Source: DAOUCP01 sp034432155
Lineage (GTDB): Bacteria; Chloroflexota; Anaerolineae; Epilineales; Epilineaceae
Length of the DNA: 13,344 nt
Assembly: GCA_034432155.1 (NCBI GenBank)
Contig: DAOUCP010000144.1
Coordinates: 1-13,344 of the forward strand
Direction: 5' to 3'
Within the stretch, counting starts at the first letter, position 1, and every line of letters begins with the position of its first letter. This document shows positions 1 through 7,478 of the stretch, in pieces. A program made the translations under genes and the position numbers. The notes beneath the pieces are model-generated. The model ran no database searches and had not been told where the DNA came from. It saw only the letters and a program-made list of their open reading frames with translations.

Positions 1-19
1 TTCCGGCGCGGGACAGGCC

Positions 20-433
20 TCAGCAGCCTTCCAGGAGCGCGCGCACTTGCTCTGGCAAGGGCGCCACCCGACCGTGGTGCAGGCAGATGTGGCGCGTCAT
101 GCCGTTGGCGAGCTGCCGGGGGTTTGCCTCCTGGGTCACCAGCTCATAGACGAAGCTGGCGCTGCGACTACGCACATCGGCGAGTGCCGTGCGGACCACG
201 AGCGCGTCGTCAAATCGTGCTGCTGCCAGGTAGCGGATGTGAAGCTCGACTACCGGTAGCACAAGCCCGTCGCGCTCCAGCTCGGCGTAGGAAGCTCCGG
301 CGGCGCGCAGCCACTCGACGCGGCCTACCTCGAACCAGGCGACATACGACGAGTGATGCGCCACCCCTTGGGCGTCGGTCTCGGCGTATCGCACGCGAAT
401 GGGTGTCTCATGGACCAGGGTCGATAGCGGCAT
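20..433 (-). CDS. Acyl-CoA thioesterase, YbgC/4-hydroxybenzoyl-CoA thioesterase-like (hotdog fold)
   Basis: A 137-aa single-domain hotdog thioesterase, the usual length for the YbgC/FadM group. These enzymes hydrolyse acyl-CoA thioesters in the cytoplasm. The N-terminal block RVRYAETDAQGVAHHSSY (residues 13-30) matches the family active-site region, with Asp20 in the position of the catalytic aspartate, followed by the typical WFEVGRVEWLR helix (33-43). The ATG at 433 is preceded by a GAGAGGAA ribosome-binding site about 8 nt upstream. The start lies 26 nt inside the end of the DMT transporter gene, so the two are probably translationally coupled; this is the last gene of the minus-strand run in the window. 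Family assignment is firm. The acyl substrate is unknown, and nothing nearby points to a benzoate pathway or the Tol-Pal system. Confidence 0.9.
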   Translation of the reverse strand: MPLSTLVHETPIRVRYAETDAQGVAHHSSYVAWFEVGRVEWLRAAGASYAELERDGLVLPVVELHIRYLAAARFDDALVVRTALADVRSRSASFVYELVTQEANPRQLANGMTRHICLHHGRVAPLPEQVRALLEGC

Positions 434-1406
434 GGGGCTCGTTCCTCTCCGACATCATCTCGCCATCGCTCGCCGTGACGCGAGCGCGCGGCCGGTCAGC
501 TGAGACAGCCACGGCCAGGCCAGCCAGGATTACCACACCTCCGGCCCGCACGCCCTGGGACGGCAGCTCCCCAAGGACCGCCCACGCCAAGAGGACGCTG
601 CCAACCACCTCACCCAGCACCGCCCCCGCCACCAGCGTGGCCGATTGCCGCCGCAGTGCCCAATTGAAGCTGCTGTGGCCAAGCAACTGGGGCACCAGCG
701 CCAGGGCGCCGAGGCACAGCCAAGTGTGCCGATCATAGCCTGCAAGCGGAATGCGCGCCATCAGGGCCACCGCGAACAGGAATGCGGCCGCTACTCCGTA
801 AACCACCGTAATGTACTGCACGAGTGGCAGTCGTGGCCGGACGCGACGTCCGAGGATGAAGTACGCTGCCGCGGCCCAGGCCCCACCGAGTGCGAGAAGG
901 TCGCCGACCACGGCATGACGGCCAATGCCGCCATCGGCCACGGCGATAGCGGTGCCGCCGGCGAAAGCCAGGAGGATGCCAGACCACAAGCGCGCGGACG
1001 GCTTCTCGCCGAGGACGACTGGCGACGCCAGCCCGACCCATAGCGGATTCGTGCACACGAGTACCACCGAGCTGGCTACGGAGGTCTTCTCCAGCGACGA
1101 GATCCACAGGCCGAAGTGCAGGGCCAGACAGGCGCCGGCGGCAACCATCGGCCACCCGGCGGCCCGAACGAGCCGGCAGCGGCCTCGCTTGTAGCGGCTG
1201 GCGGCAATCGGCAACAAGAGCGCGGTGGCCAGCGCCATGCGCCAGGCGGCAATCGCCAGCGGCCGAGCATTCGCCAGCCGGATGAGCACCGCGGCGGTGC
1301 TCACGCAGGCCACGCCAAACGCCAGAACGAGAAACGAGCGCAGCCCCACGGCCGAATCGCTAGCCGGCGGACTGCCACGCCGTGTCAGCTGCGCCCGGCC
1401 GGCCAC
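408..1406 (-). CDS. DMT-superfamily (EamA-family) transporter
   Basis: A 332-aa integral membrane protein with about ten hydrophobic segments (roughly residues 21-42, 49-69, 83-103, 108-130, 139-158, 167-186, 196-217, 228-248, 255-279, 287-302) in two five-helix EamA repeats. The first repeat ends with the typical pattern of small residues, Pro-Leu and a Gly-Glu-Lys near 120-136 (TNPLWVG then LGEKPS); the second has the matching VLGEL at 277-281. The family moves small metabolites such as amino acids or nucleosides, mostly by export. The start codon is GTG, 4 nt after the amidohydrolase stop, with only a weak GAGAAG beside it, so translation probably depends on re-initiation; an internal GTG at 1349 is the alternative. 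The tail after residue 303 is polar and presumably cytoplasmic. Substrate unknown. Confidence 0.9.
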   Translation of the reverse strand: MAGRAQLTRRGSPPASDSAVGLRSFLVLAFGVACVSTAAVLIRLANARPLAIAAWRMALATALLLPIAASRYKRGRCRLVRAAGWPMVAAGACLALHFGLWISSLEKTSVASSVVLVCTNPLWVGLASPVVLGEKPSARLWSGILLAFAGGTAIAVADGGIGRHAVVGDLLALGGAWAAAAYFILGRRVRPRLPLVQYITVVYGVAAAFLFAVALMARIPLAGYDRHTWLCLGALALVPQLLGHSSFNWALRRQSATLVAGAVLGEVVGSVLLAWAVLGELPSQGVRAGGVVILAGLAVAVSADRPRARVTASDGEMMSERNEPHAAIDPGP

Positions 1407-1410
1407 CTTC

Positions 1411-3039
1411 TCAGCCGTCGTGCCGTGGGCCGCCGAGATCGATCCCCGGCGCCTGCCAGACCCAGACGCCCTCGATCATGGTAGCCAGCACGCGTATGCG
1501 CCAGATCTCGGCCGTCGGCACCTGAAACGGGTCGCGGTCGAGCACAATGAGATCTGCGCAGCGGCCTGGCGCCAGGCAGCCAGCGTGCCACTCCTGGCCA
1601 CCAGCCCAGGCGGCGCCTATGGTACAGGCCACGAGCGCTTCCCAGGTGCTGATGCGTTGATGCGGTTGCCAGGGCGCGCGTCGCTCGGGGTCGGGCCGCT
1701 GCCGCGTGACAGCCGCGTGCACCCCGGCCAACACGTCGGGCGGTTCGACAGGGGCATCGGAGCCGAAGGCTAGGATGGCCTTATGGTCGAGCAAGCTCCG
1801 CCATGGGTAGGCATGGCGCACGCGGCTCCCCCAGTGGTGCTCGGCCACGGCCATGTCACTGGTGGCGTGCAGCGGCTGCATGGAGGCCACCACACCAAGA
1901 CTTGCCAGTCGGGCCTGGTCGGCAGGGTCCACAAGCTGCAAGTGCTCCATCCGATGACGCAGTTGTGCCCCGCGTGGATCCTGGCGTGCTAACTGTGCCA
2001 GGCCATCCAAGGCCTTGCGGCAGGCAGCATCGCCGATGGTGTGCACCGCGATGGCCAGACCTGCGCCCGCAGCACGCCGCACCAGGTCGCAGTACTCCTC
2101 GAAGTCCATGGTCGCCAGGCCCCGATAGCCGGGCTGGTTTTCGTAGGGTTCGAGAAGCTCTGCCGTCTGCGAGCCGAGGGTGCCGTCCAGGAAGAGCTTC
2201 AGACCCCCACAGCGCAGCCACTCGTCACCGAGGCCGCTGCGCAAGCCGAGGGCAATCGCCTCGTCCAGCTGCTCGCGAGGAAGGTACCACACGAACCGCA
2301 GGCCCAGCTCGCCCGCGTCGCGCAGAGTGGCCAGGTCCCGAAACAGCGATTCCCCCTCGCCCAGCCCCATGTCGTGGCAGGAGGTGATGCCCCGGCTCCA
2401 GGCTTCCGGCCAGGCGTCGGCCATCGCTGCCTGGCGCTCGATGGGCGTGGGCGGTGGCGCGGCATCCACCGCTAGCCGGATGGCGTTCTCCAGCAAGAGG
2501 CCGGTGGGAACGCCGTCGTCCCGTTCGATCCGTCCGCCAGGCGGGTCAGGGGTGTCGCCTGTGATCCCGGCGGCCGCAAGGGCCGCGCTGTTCAGCCACA
2601 GCGCATGACCATCCTTGCGCGTCAGCATGACAGGTCGATGGGCCACCACGCTGTCCAGGTCGGAGGCTTTCGGCCAGCGCTCCCACCGCGACTGATCCCA
2701 GCCCCGGCCATGTAGCCAGCCCGTACCCGGTGTCGCCGAATCCGCCTCGCTCACATGGTGCAACACGTCGGCCAGAGTGGCATGGTCGTCTATGACCAGT
2801 TGCTTGCGCCCGAGCGCGTAGTTCCCCCAATGCACATGGGCGTCGATGAATCCCGGCAGCACAGGCCGGCCCCGCAAGTCGATGGTTGCCACGTCGCTGC
2901 CCACAGCACCGGCGACCTCTGCCTCGCTCCCGATGGCCGCCACACGGCCATTGACAATGGCCAGCGCACTCGCCATCTCTGGCCGATCAAGGCGATGGAT
3001 GCGGCCACGCTTCAGCACCAGGGTCTCCCGGGCGACCAT
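1411..3039 (-). CDS. Amidohydrolase family protein, YtcJ-like (amidohydrolase 3)
   Basis: A 542-aa metal-dependent hydrolase of the YtcJ/amidohydrolase-3 type, full length for the family. The N-terminal beta-sandwich (about 1-60) leads into PGFIDAHVHWG with the first metal ligands His68 and His70. Further family landmarks are TRKDGHALWLNS (140-151), GLKLFLDGTLGSQTA with the candidate bridging Lys281 (279-293), His333 in AVHTIGD, His365 in RMEHLQL, and Asp428 in FGSDAP. The C-terminus closes the beta-sandwich with GRCADLIVLDRDPF (492-505). Such enzymes hydrolyse C-N bonds of exogenous amides or cyclic compounds; the substrate here is unknown. The ATG is 3 nt after the stop of the preceding gene, and its GAGGAGG ribosome-binding site lies in the last codons of that gene. 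The downstream DMT transporter could move its substrate or product (inference). Confidence 0.92.
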   Translation of the reverse strand: MVARETLVLKRGRIHRLDRPEMASALAIVNGRVAAIGSEAEVAGAVGSDVATIDLRGRPVLPGFIDAHVHWGNYALGRKQLVIDDHATLADVLHHVSEADSATPGTGWLHGRGWDQSRWERWPKASDLDSVVAHRPVMLTRKDGHALWLNSAALAAAGITGDTPDPPGGRIERDDGVPTGLLLENAIRLAVDAAPPPTPIERQAAMADAWPEAWSRGITSCHDMGLGEGESLFRDLATLRDAGELGLRFVWYLPREQLDEAIALGLRSGLGDEWLRCGGLKLFLDGTLGSQTAELLEPYENQPGYRGLATMDFEEYCDLVRRAAGAGLAIAVHTIGDAACRKALDGLAQLARQDPRGAQLRHRMEHLQLVDPADQARLASLGVVASMQPLHATSDMAVAEHHWGSRVRHAYPWRSLLDHKAILAFGSDAPVEPPDVLAGVHAAVTRQRPDPERRAPWQPHQRISTWEALVACTIGAAWAGGQEWHAGCLAPGRCADLIVLDRDPFQVPTAEIWRIRVLATMIEGVWVWQAPGIDLGGPRHDG

Positions 3040-3042
3040 GAG

Positions 3043-3414
3043 CTAATCCTCCTCTGCCCCCGCTGTCTCGCTGCTCTCCGCCCAGACGGCCAAACGCTCC
3101 TCGAGGTCGATGAGGGCGCTGAGCACGGGCCGTGCCCACCACGTTCGCCCAGCGCGGTCCTGCCAACTAGGGTCGGGATCGCTGGCGCAGGCCAGAAAGC
3201 GCTCGGTGCGCTGGCGCCACGCGGCCACGACCTCACGAGGCGGACGGTCACGGCTTTCTTCGACGATGCGTTCCAGCAACCGCCGCTCGGTCTCCCAGTT
3301 GGCTCGCAGCGTGGCCAGAACCTCGCCGTCGCGGGACTGGACGGCGCCACCCGGCGCGCCGAGGAGGGCCGTGAGGGTCTGGATGCGGCGTTTCAGGAAT
3401 TCGAGGTCTGTCAT
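3043..3414 (-). CDS. Conserved-looking hypothetical protein, 123 aa, function unknown
   Basis: I do not recognise this family. The predicted product is a soluble, charged, mainly helical 123-aa protein with no signal peptide or membrane segment. It starts MTDLEFLKRRIQTLTALLG, has a helical Arg/Glu-rich middle (about 30-70), a WWARPVLSALIDLEERL stretch (about 91-107) and an acidic tail ending in EED. I chose the ATG at 3414 rather than one at 3456, because the longer form would overlap the argS end and the shorter has a TAGGGG ribosome-binding site 10 nt upstream. It begins 13 nt after the argS stop, and its last codons supply the ribosome-binding site of the amidohydrolase, so it is locked into the operon. 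Coding status is supported by this packing and by a composition unlike shadow frames. Confidence 0.75.
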   Translation of the reverse strand: MTDLEFLKRRIQTLTALLGAPGGAVQSRDGEVLATLRANWETERRLLERIVEESRDRPPREVVAAWRQRTERFLACASDPDPSWQDRAGRTWWARPVLSALIDLEERLAVWAESSETAGAEED

Positions 3415-3427
3415 GGTCGACCGGCCC

Positions 3428-5320
3428 CTACAGACGCTCGATGGCCGGTATGCCAAGCACGCTCAGGACGTCGGCCATCACTAGCCCGAACGCCCCAACC
3501 AGGCCCGCGCGCCAGCGCTTGACCACCGGGTCCCGCTCGCCAACCACGGGTGGCGTGTTGTCATAGAAGGCACTAAAGGCGCTCGCGAGTTCGAAGGCAT
3601 AACGGGCCACGGCCTGCGCCGATCGGGTGGTGGCGGCGGTGGCCAACACCGAGGGGTAGGCAGCCATGCGAAGCACCAGGGCTCGATCCAGGTCGGCAAG
3701 CGGTCGCGGCGCCGGAGCCGGCTGCAGATCAGCGTCCAGTTTGCGTCGAATCCCATTGGCGCGCACGAGCGCGTATTGCAGGTACACCCCGGTCTCGCCC
3801 GTCGTCCGCAACGACTCCTCGACGTCGAAGGTGATCTCGTGACCTGCCGAGAATTTGAGCATGTAGTAGCGTGCTGCCCCCACCGCGGCCGCCGCCGCAT
3901 TCTCGGGTTCGGCGCCCTGCTCCCGGGCTCGTTGCGTGACCCAATCCAGCAGATCGTCGGCGAAGACCTGCACGCCGCCGCGGCCACTCATGGCCACCGC
4001 AGTGGCACCTGGCGGCACATCCAGACCGAGTCCCCGTGCCGTGTCGGCGCTCAGAACCACACGACCGTAGGCCAGGTGTTCGGAGCGATCGGCCGCGTCC
4101 TCGTAGCCCAACTGGCGCAAGGCGTGGTAGACGACCTGCTGCGGATAGGACTGGCTTACGTCAATCACGTTGATCACCCGATCGCCGTGGGCAAACTGCG
4201 GCGCATCGGTGGTGGGCTCGGAAAGCGTGGTCGTCCACAGCGGCCGGCCGTCCGGCTGGATGCCCCAAGGACGATAAGCGAAGTCGCGTCCCAGAAGCCC
4301 GAACTTCCAAAGCTGGTAGGCGATGTCTTTGGCCGTATAAGTCGCTATGCCACGACTGGTCACGAGCACCTTGTCTTCGGTGACCGTTCCCTCGTCGGTG
4401 GCGACGGTCCCAAGGCCGAAGGGGATGACCCAACAACCGGCATTCGGACCGTCGGTCTCATAGCGGACGGCGCCGATGCGACGCAGTTGCTCGAAGGCGT
4501 GCTGCCAGAAGCCCAGTGCCACGATGTGGGATTCCCACGTCAGCAGATCGTAGCTCACCCCGGCGCGATGCATAGTTGCCAGATTGGCCCTCGCCACACG
4601 CTGGGTCACCTGGCGCGCGAAGCTGGCCAGTTCGCCTTCGCCAGTTTCCATGGCGCGCTGCACAGCCGCTCGCTGCGCCAGAAGCTCGGGGCGCTCCGCA
4701 TAGGCCTGCTGGACGCGGCGATAGACCTCCGAGCAGAACCGGTCAAACGGCTCATCCTCTGGGACCTCGAGGCCCAGGGCCCGCAGGCCAACGACGACGT
4801 CCGCCACTTGGACGCCGGTGTCGTCAATGTAATTCTGCACCTCCACGCGGTGCCCAGTCTTGGCCAAGATCCGCGCCAGGGTGTCACCCAGACAGGCATT
4901 GCGCAGGTGACCCACGTGGGCCGCCTTGTTGGGGTTGATATTGGTGTGCTCGATGATGATCTTCTGGCCCCTTCCCAGATCGCTGTCGCCAATCGAGCCA
5001 CTCTGGGCGTACGCTTCGTGGACGACCTGCTCCAGGGCGGTTACGGACAGCCGGAAGTTGAGGTAGCCCGTTGCCGTGCCGGAGACGTGGTCGAAGAGCG
5101 GATCGCCAAGGCTGATCAGGTGGTCCGCCAGATCGCTCGCGAGCTGCCCCGGCGGCCGCTTCAGCGAACGCGCCAGGCTGAGCGCCACCGGCGAGGCGTA
5201 GTCGCCCAGATCGGGCCTTGCGGAGAGGGTGACGACGATGTCGCAAGGCCCAAGACTTGGCGCCAGGGCATCCAGCGCCGCCTGAAGGCGGTCGGCGATT
5301 TCACTCTCCAGGGGCCGCAT
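3428..5320 (-). CDS. argS: Arginyl-tRNA synthetase
   Basis: Class I synthetase that charges tRNA-Arg with arginine in the cytoplasm; 630 aa from the chosen start. Order: N-terminal Arg-tRNA D-loop-recognition domain (1-93), catalytic core with NPNKAAHVGHLRN holding the HIGH-type HVGH at 135-138, QNYIDDTGVQ (162-171), the SQSYPQQVVYHALRQLG block (389-405), a degenerate KMSKS region MSGRGG (444-449), and the DALR anticodon-binding domain starting near YLQYALVRANGI (513-524). Lys132 just before HVGH is the residue known to compensate in ArgRS that lack a canonical KMSKS. The ATG at 5320 has GAGGGG 4 nt upstream and matches the usual N-terminus; ATGs at 5335 and 5353 give unneeded extensions. It overlaps the tgt end by 20 nt, which suggests translational coupling. 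Confidence 0.96.
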   Translation of the reverse strand: MRPLESEIADRLQAALDALAPSLGPCDIVVTLSARPDLGDYASPVALSLARSLKRPPGQLASDLADHLISLGDPLFDHVSGTATGYLNFRLSVTALEQVVHEAYAQSGSIGDSDLGRGQKIIIEHTNINPNKAAHVGHLRNACLGDTLARILAKTGHRVEVQNYIDDTGVQVADVVVGLRALGLEVPEDEPFDRFCSEVYRRVQQAYAERPELLAQRAAVQRAMETGEGELASFARQVTQRVARANLATMHRAGVSYDLLTWESHIVALGFWQHAFEQLRRIGAVRYETDGPNAGCWVIPFGLGTVATDEGTVTEDKVLVTSRGIATYTAKDIAYQLWKFGLLGRDFAYRPWGIQPDGRPLWTTTLSEPTTDAPQFAHGDRVINVIDVSQSYPQQVVYHALRQLGYEDAADRSEHLAYGRVVLSADTARGLGLDVPPGATAVAMSGRGGVQVFADDLLDWVTQRAREQGAEPENAAAAAVGAARYYMLKFSAGHEITFDVEESLRTTGETGVYLQYALVRANGIRRKLDADLQPAPAPRPLADLDRALVLRMAAYPSVLATAATTRSAQAVARYAFELASAFSAFYDNTPPVVGERDPVVKRWRAGLVGAFGLVMADVLSVLGIPAIERL

Positions 5321-6470
5321 CGTTCCCCTCGCCATGGGCCACTGGGGACGCATCTGCCAGATGGTGCTGTGCGCTTGCGAACTCGTCCTGTAGCTGGCGG
5401 AAGGTCCCCGTCAGGATGGCTTCCCGAACCTGACGCATGAGGCGGAGCGTGAAGTGCAGGTTGTGGACCGTCAAGAGGTGCAGCGCCAGAATCTCACCGG
5501 CCAACAGCCAGTGCCGGATGGCGCCCCGCGAGAAGTGGCGGCACGCGTAGCAGCTGCAGCCCTCGACGAGCGGTCGTCGATCGTTGGCATAGCGCGCATT
5601 CCGCAGGTTCATGCGACCGTCGGCAGCCAGAGCGGCGCCGTTCCGAGCCACCCGCGTCGGCATCACGCAATCGAAGCTGTCGATGCCCTGCGCGACGCAG
5701 AACACGAGGTCGTCTGGGTGACCAACGCCAAGCAAGTGCCGTGGCCGCTCGTCGGGCAACTCGGCCGCGGTGACAGCCACTGTCTCGAGCATGACGGCTT
5801 TCGGTTCACCCACGCTCAGCCCGCCGATGGCGAAACCTTCGAAGCCGAGCGCGGCGATGGCGTGGGCGGCCTCGCGGCGCAGGACTAGATCGGTAGCCCC
5901 TTGGACAATCCCGAAGACGGCCTGGTCAGCGCGCCGGCGGGCCGCTTGGCTGCGCTCCGCCCAGCGAACAGTGACCGCCACGTCCCTGGCAGCTTGGTCG
6001 GCCGAGGCCGGGTAGGGGGTGGGCACATCCAGCGGCAGGGCGATGTCGGCACCCAGCGCTTCCTGCACCGCCATCACCCCTTCGGGCGAGAAGTGCTGGA
6101 CGGAGCCATCGGGTGGATAGCGGAAAGTCACGCCCGCCTCGTCATGGCGAACCAATGCACCCAGGCTGAGAACCTGATAGCCGCCCGAGTCGGCCATGAT
6201 CGCCCCATCCCAGCTGGCGAGGGCGTGAATGCCTCCCAGAGCAGCCACAGTGGCAGCGCCCGGTCGCATCGCCAAGTGGTAGGCGTTGGTCATCAACAGG
6301 ACTGCCCCCAGCTCCCCGAGCTGGCGCGGCGCGACCGCTTTCACGGTGCCTTGTGTTGCTACGGGGGCAAACGCGGGCGTTGGCACCAGACCGTGGGGGG
6401 TGTGAAGAAGGCCGGCCCGCGCAGCGGTGGTCGAGTCGCGGGCCAGGACCTCAAAGCGCACCGCGGGCAT
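5301..6470 (-). CDS. tgt: tRNA-guanine transglycosylase (queuosine biosynthesis)
   Basis: Exchanges guanine 34 of GUN-anticodon tRNAs for preQ1 in queuosine synthesis. The 389-aa product is full length. Visible landmarks: ADSGGYQVLSLG with the catalytic base Asp94, FAIGGLSVGE (213-222), FDCVMPTRVARNG with the nucleophile Asp267 (266-278), and the zinc site CSCYAC (Cys305, 307, 310) completed by His336 in TVHNLHF. In the substrate pocket the common bacterial Asp-Glu-Cys is replaced by Asp148-Val149-Pro150 (LDVPTPYPAS), which is noteworthy. The ATG at 6470 fits the family N-terminus; the frame stays open to 6656, but those extra residues resemble nothing in TGTs and include the promoter. A TATAAT box ends 6 nt before this ATG and there is no Shine-Dalgarno sequence, so the mRNA is probably leaderless. 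No queuosine-synthesis partners are in the window. Confidence 0.96.
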   Translation of the reverse strand: MPAVRFEVLARDSTTAARAGLLHTPHGLVPTPAFAPVATQGTVKAVAPRQLGELGAVLLMTNAYHLAMRPGAATVAALGGIHALASWDGAIMADSGGYQVLSLGALVRHDEAGVTFRYPPDGSVQHFSPEGVMAVQEALGADIALPLDVPTPYPASADQAARDVAVTVRWAERSQAARRRADQAVFGIVQGATDLVLRREAAHAIAALGFEGFAIGGLSVGEPKAVMLETVAVTAAELPDERPRHLLGVGHPDDLVFCVAQGIDSFDCVMPTRVARNGAALAADGRMNLRNARYANDRRPLVEGCSCYACRHFSRGAIRHWLLAGEILALHLLTVHNLHFTLRLMRQVREAILTGTFRQLQDEFASAQHHLADASPVAHGEGNDAAPGE

Positions 6471-6476
6471 GCGCCG

Positions 6477-6485
6477 ATTATAGCA
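6477..6485 (-). promoter_or_regulatory. Extended -10 promoter of tgt, probably giving a leaderless mRNA
   Basis: On the minus strand the sequence reads TGC-TATAAT-CGGCGC-ATG: a perfect -10 hexamer with the extended TG element directly upstream, and only 6 nt to the tgt start codon. Bacterial transcription usually begins about 7 nt past the -10 box, which here is the A of the ATG. No recognisable -35 sits 16-19 nt upstream, as expected for an extended -10 promoter. It would drive the whole tgt-argS-downstream unit. The start point is inferred. Confidence 0.7.
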
Positions 6486-6607
6486 CCCTGCGCCGAGGAG
6501 CCGGCCGCGGAGCTTGGAACCGGGCGCTCCCCAGACAGGGCCGGCGCAGAGAAACCGGTTGCGCGGTTCGGGGTGCCATCCGTCACCCGCTAGCCACGCC
6601 GGGTCGA

Positions 6608-7357
6608 CTAGGAGCCCTTGTCGTCGCTCCCCTCGGAGGCAACGGGCGGATGCCACATGGGCCCCGTCGTCAGCGAGGCGGCAGCCGTCTCATCGTCGCT
6701 GTGGCGAATCTCGACCAACTGCCCAGTGGCCACGTAGACCGCACGCTCGCAGATGTTCGTGACCCGGTCGGCCATCCGTTCCAGGTTGTGGGCTGCCCAC
6801 ATCAGGTAGTTGGCGCGATCGATGGTCGAAGGATCCGTGAACATGATGGTTACCAGTTCCCGGTACACCTGATTGTAGAGCGCATCCACCTCGTCGTCTT
6901 CCAACGGCACCTGTTGCGCCATCGAGACGTCCGCGGCCACGAAGGCGCCGACGGCCCGGTGCAACATCCGCACCGCAATCTCACTCATGCGCGGAATGTC
7001 GATGAGCGGCTTGACGGGTGGTTCGTAGCCCATTCGCAGGCAGATCTGGGCGATCCCCTTGGCGTAGTCGCCGATCCGCTCCAACTCGGTGATCACCGCC
7101 AGCACCGATGCCAGACAGCGCAGGTCGCCAGCCATGACCGGCTGCTGGGTGGCGATGGTCACCACCGTCTCGTTCTCAATCGCGTACCGCTTTTCGTTGA
7201 TGGAACGATCGTTGGCCACCACACGCCGCGCCAGCTCCAGGTCGCGTCGTTTCAGGGCGTCGACCGCTTCCCGGATCGATTGCTCGACCAGGGCATCGAG
7301 AACCAGAACCTCGTCCAGAATCTCCCGGATCTTGCTGTCCAACGTCTCTCGGGCCAT
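6608..7357 (-). CDS. phoU: PhoU-like phosphate-signalling protein
   Basis: A 249-aa all-helical protein with two PhoU three-helix repeats. Each repeat carries the acidic metal-binding helix of the family: ELERIGDYAKGI (91-102) and NLERMADRVTNICE (191-204). PhoU proteins link the phosphate transporter PstSCAB to the PhoR/PhoB two-component system and lower phosphate uptake in the cytoplasm, usually near the membrane. No pst or pho genes are present here, so this copy is separate from that operon within the window. The tail after about residue 217 is polar, low in complexity and probably disordered. The ATG at 7357 has AAGGAG 9 nt upstream; a further in-frame ATG at 7417 lies upstream of the candidate promoter and is less likely. 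tgt starts 137 nt downstream from its own promoter. Confidence 0.94.
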   Translation of the reverse strand: MARETLDSKIREILDEVLVLDALVEQSIREAVDALKRRDLELARRVVANDRSINEKRYAIENETVVTIATQQPVMAGDLRCLASVLAVITELERIGDYAKGIAQICLRMGYEPPVKPLIDIPRMSEIAVRMLHRAVGAFVAADVSMAQQVPLEDDEVDALYNQVYRELVTIMFTDPSTIDRANYLMWAAHNLERMADRVTNICERAVYVATGQLVEIRHSDDETAAASLTTGPMWHPPVASEGSDDKGS

Positions 7358-7384
7358 CGCTTCTCGCTCCTTCGCGCAGCGCCG

Positions 7385-7417
7385 AGTATAGCGCAGAACG
7401 GTAAAGGCTGCCGTCAA
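7385..7417 (-). promoter_or_regulatory. Candidate sigma-70-type promoter of phoU
   Basis: The minus strand carries TATACT at 7390-7385, 27 nt upstream of the phoU ATG, leaving room for a short leader with the AAGGAG site. A TTGACG that resembles a -35 lies at 7417-7412, but the 21-nt spacer is too long for a standard promoter, so the -35 may be chance. No Pho-box-like direct repeats were seen. Moderate to low confidence. Confidence 0.4.
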
Positions 7418-7469
7418 GGTGTGTTAGGCGTGTGTGTCCTGAGTTCTGCCGTGGGCTGGCGCCAGCGTG

Positions 7470-7478
7470 TGCTATAGT
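7470..7478 (+). promoter_or_regulatory. Extended -10 promoter of the ABC transporter operon
   Basis: TGC-TATAGT on the plus strand, a one-mismatch -10 hexamer with the extended TG element, 40 nt upstream of the ATPase ATG. The expected start point near 7485 would give a leader of about 34 nt containing the ribosome-binding site. It has the same TGC spacing as the tgt promoter and also lacks a clear -35. It faces away from the candidate phoU promoter. Confidence 0.55.

Noticed and set aside
3776..5440. 554-aa open frame on the plus strand opposite argS
   Set aside because: It lies fully antisense to the well-supported argS and the end of tgt. The protein has no recognisable domain, and long antisense frames are common in GC-rich DNA.
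6541..6588. Possible terminator after phoU
   Set aside because: Only short stems (GGGTG/CACCC at 6571-6588; GCGCA/TGCGC at 6544-6564) with no U tract on the minus strand; not strong enough to annotate.
6471..6656. 62-residue N-terminal extension of tgt
   Set aside because: The residues resemble nothing in TGTs, have no ribosome-binding site, and would place the TATAAT promoter inside the gene.
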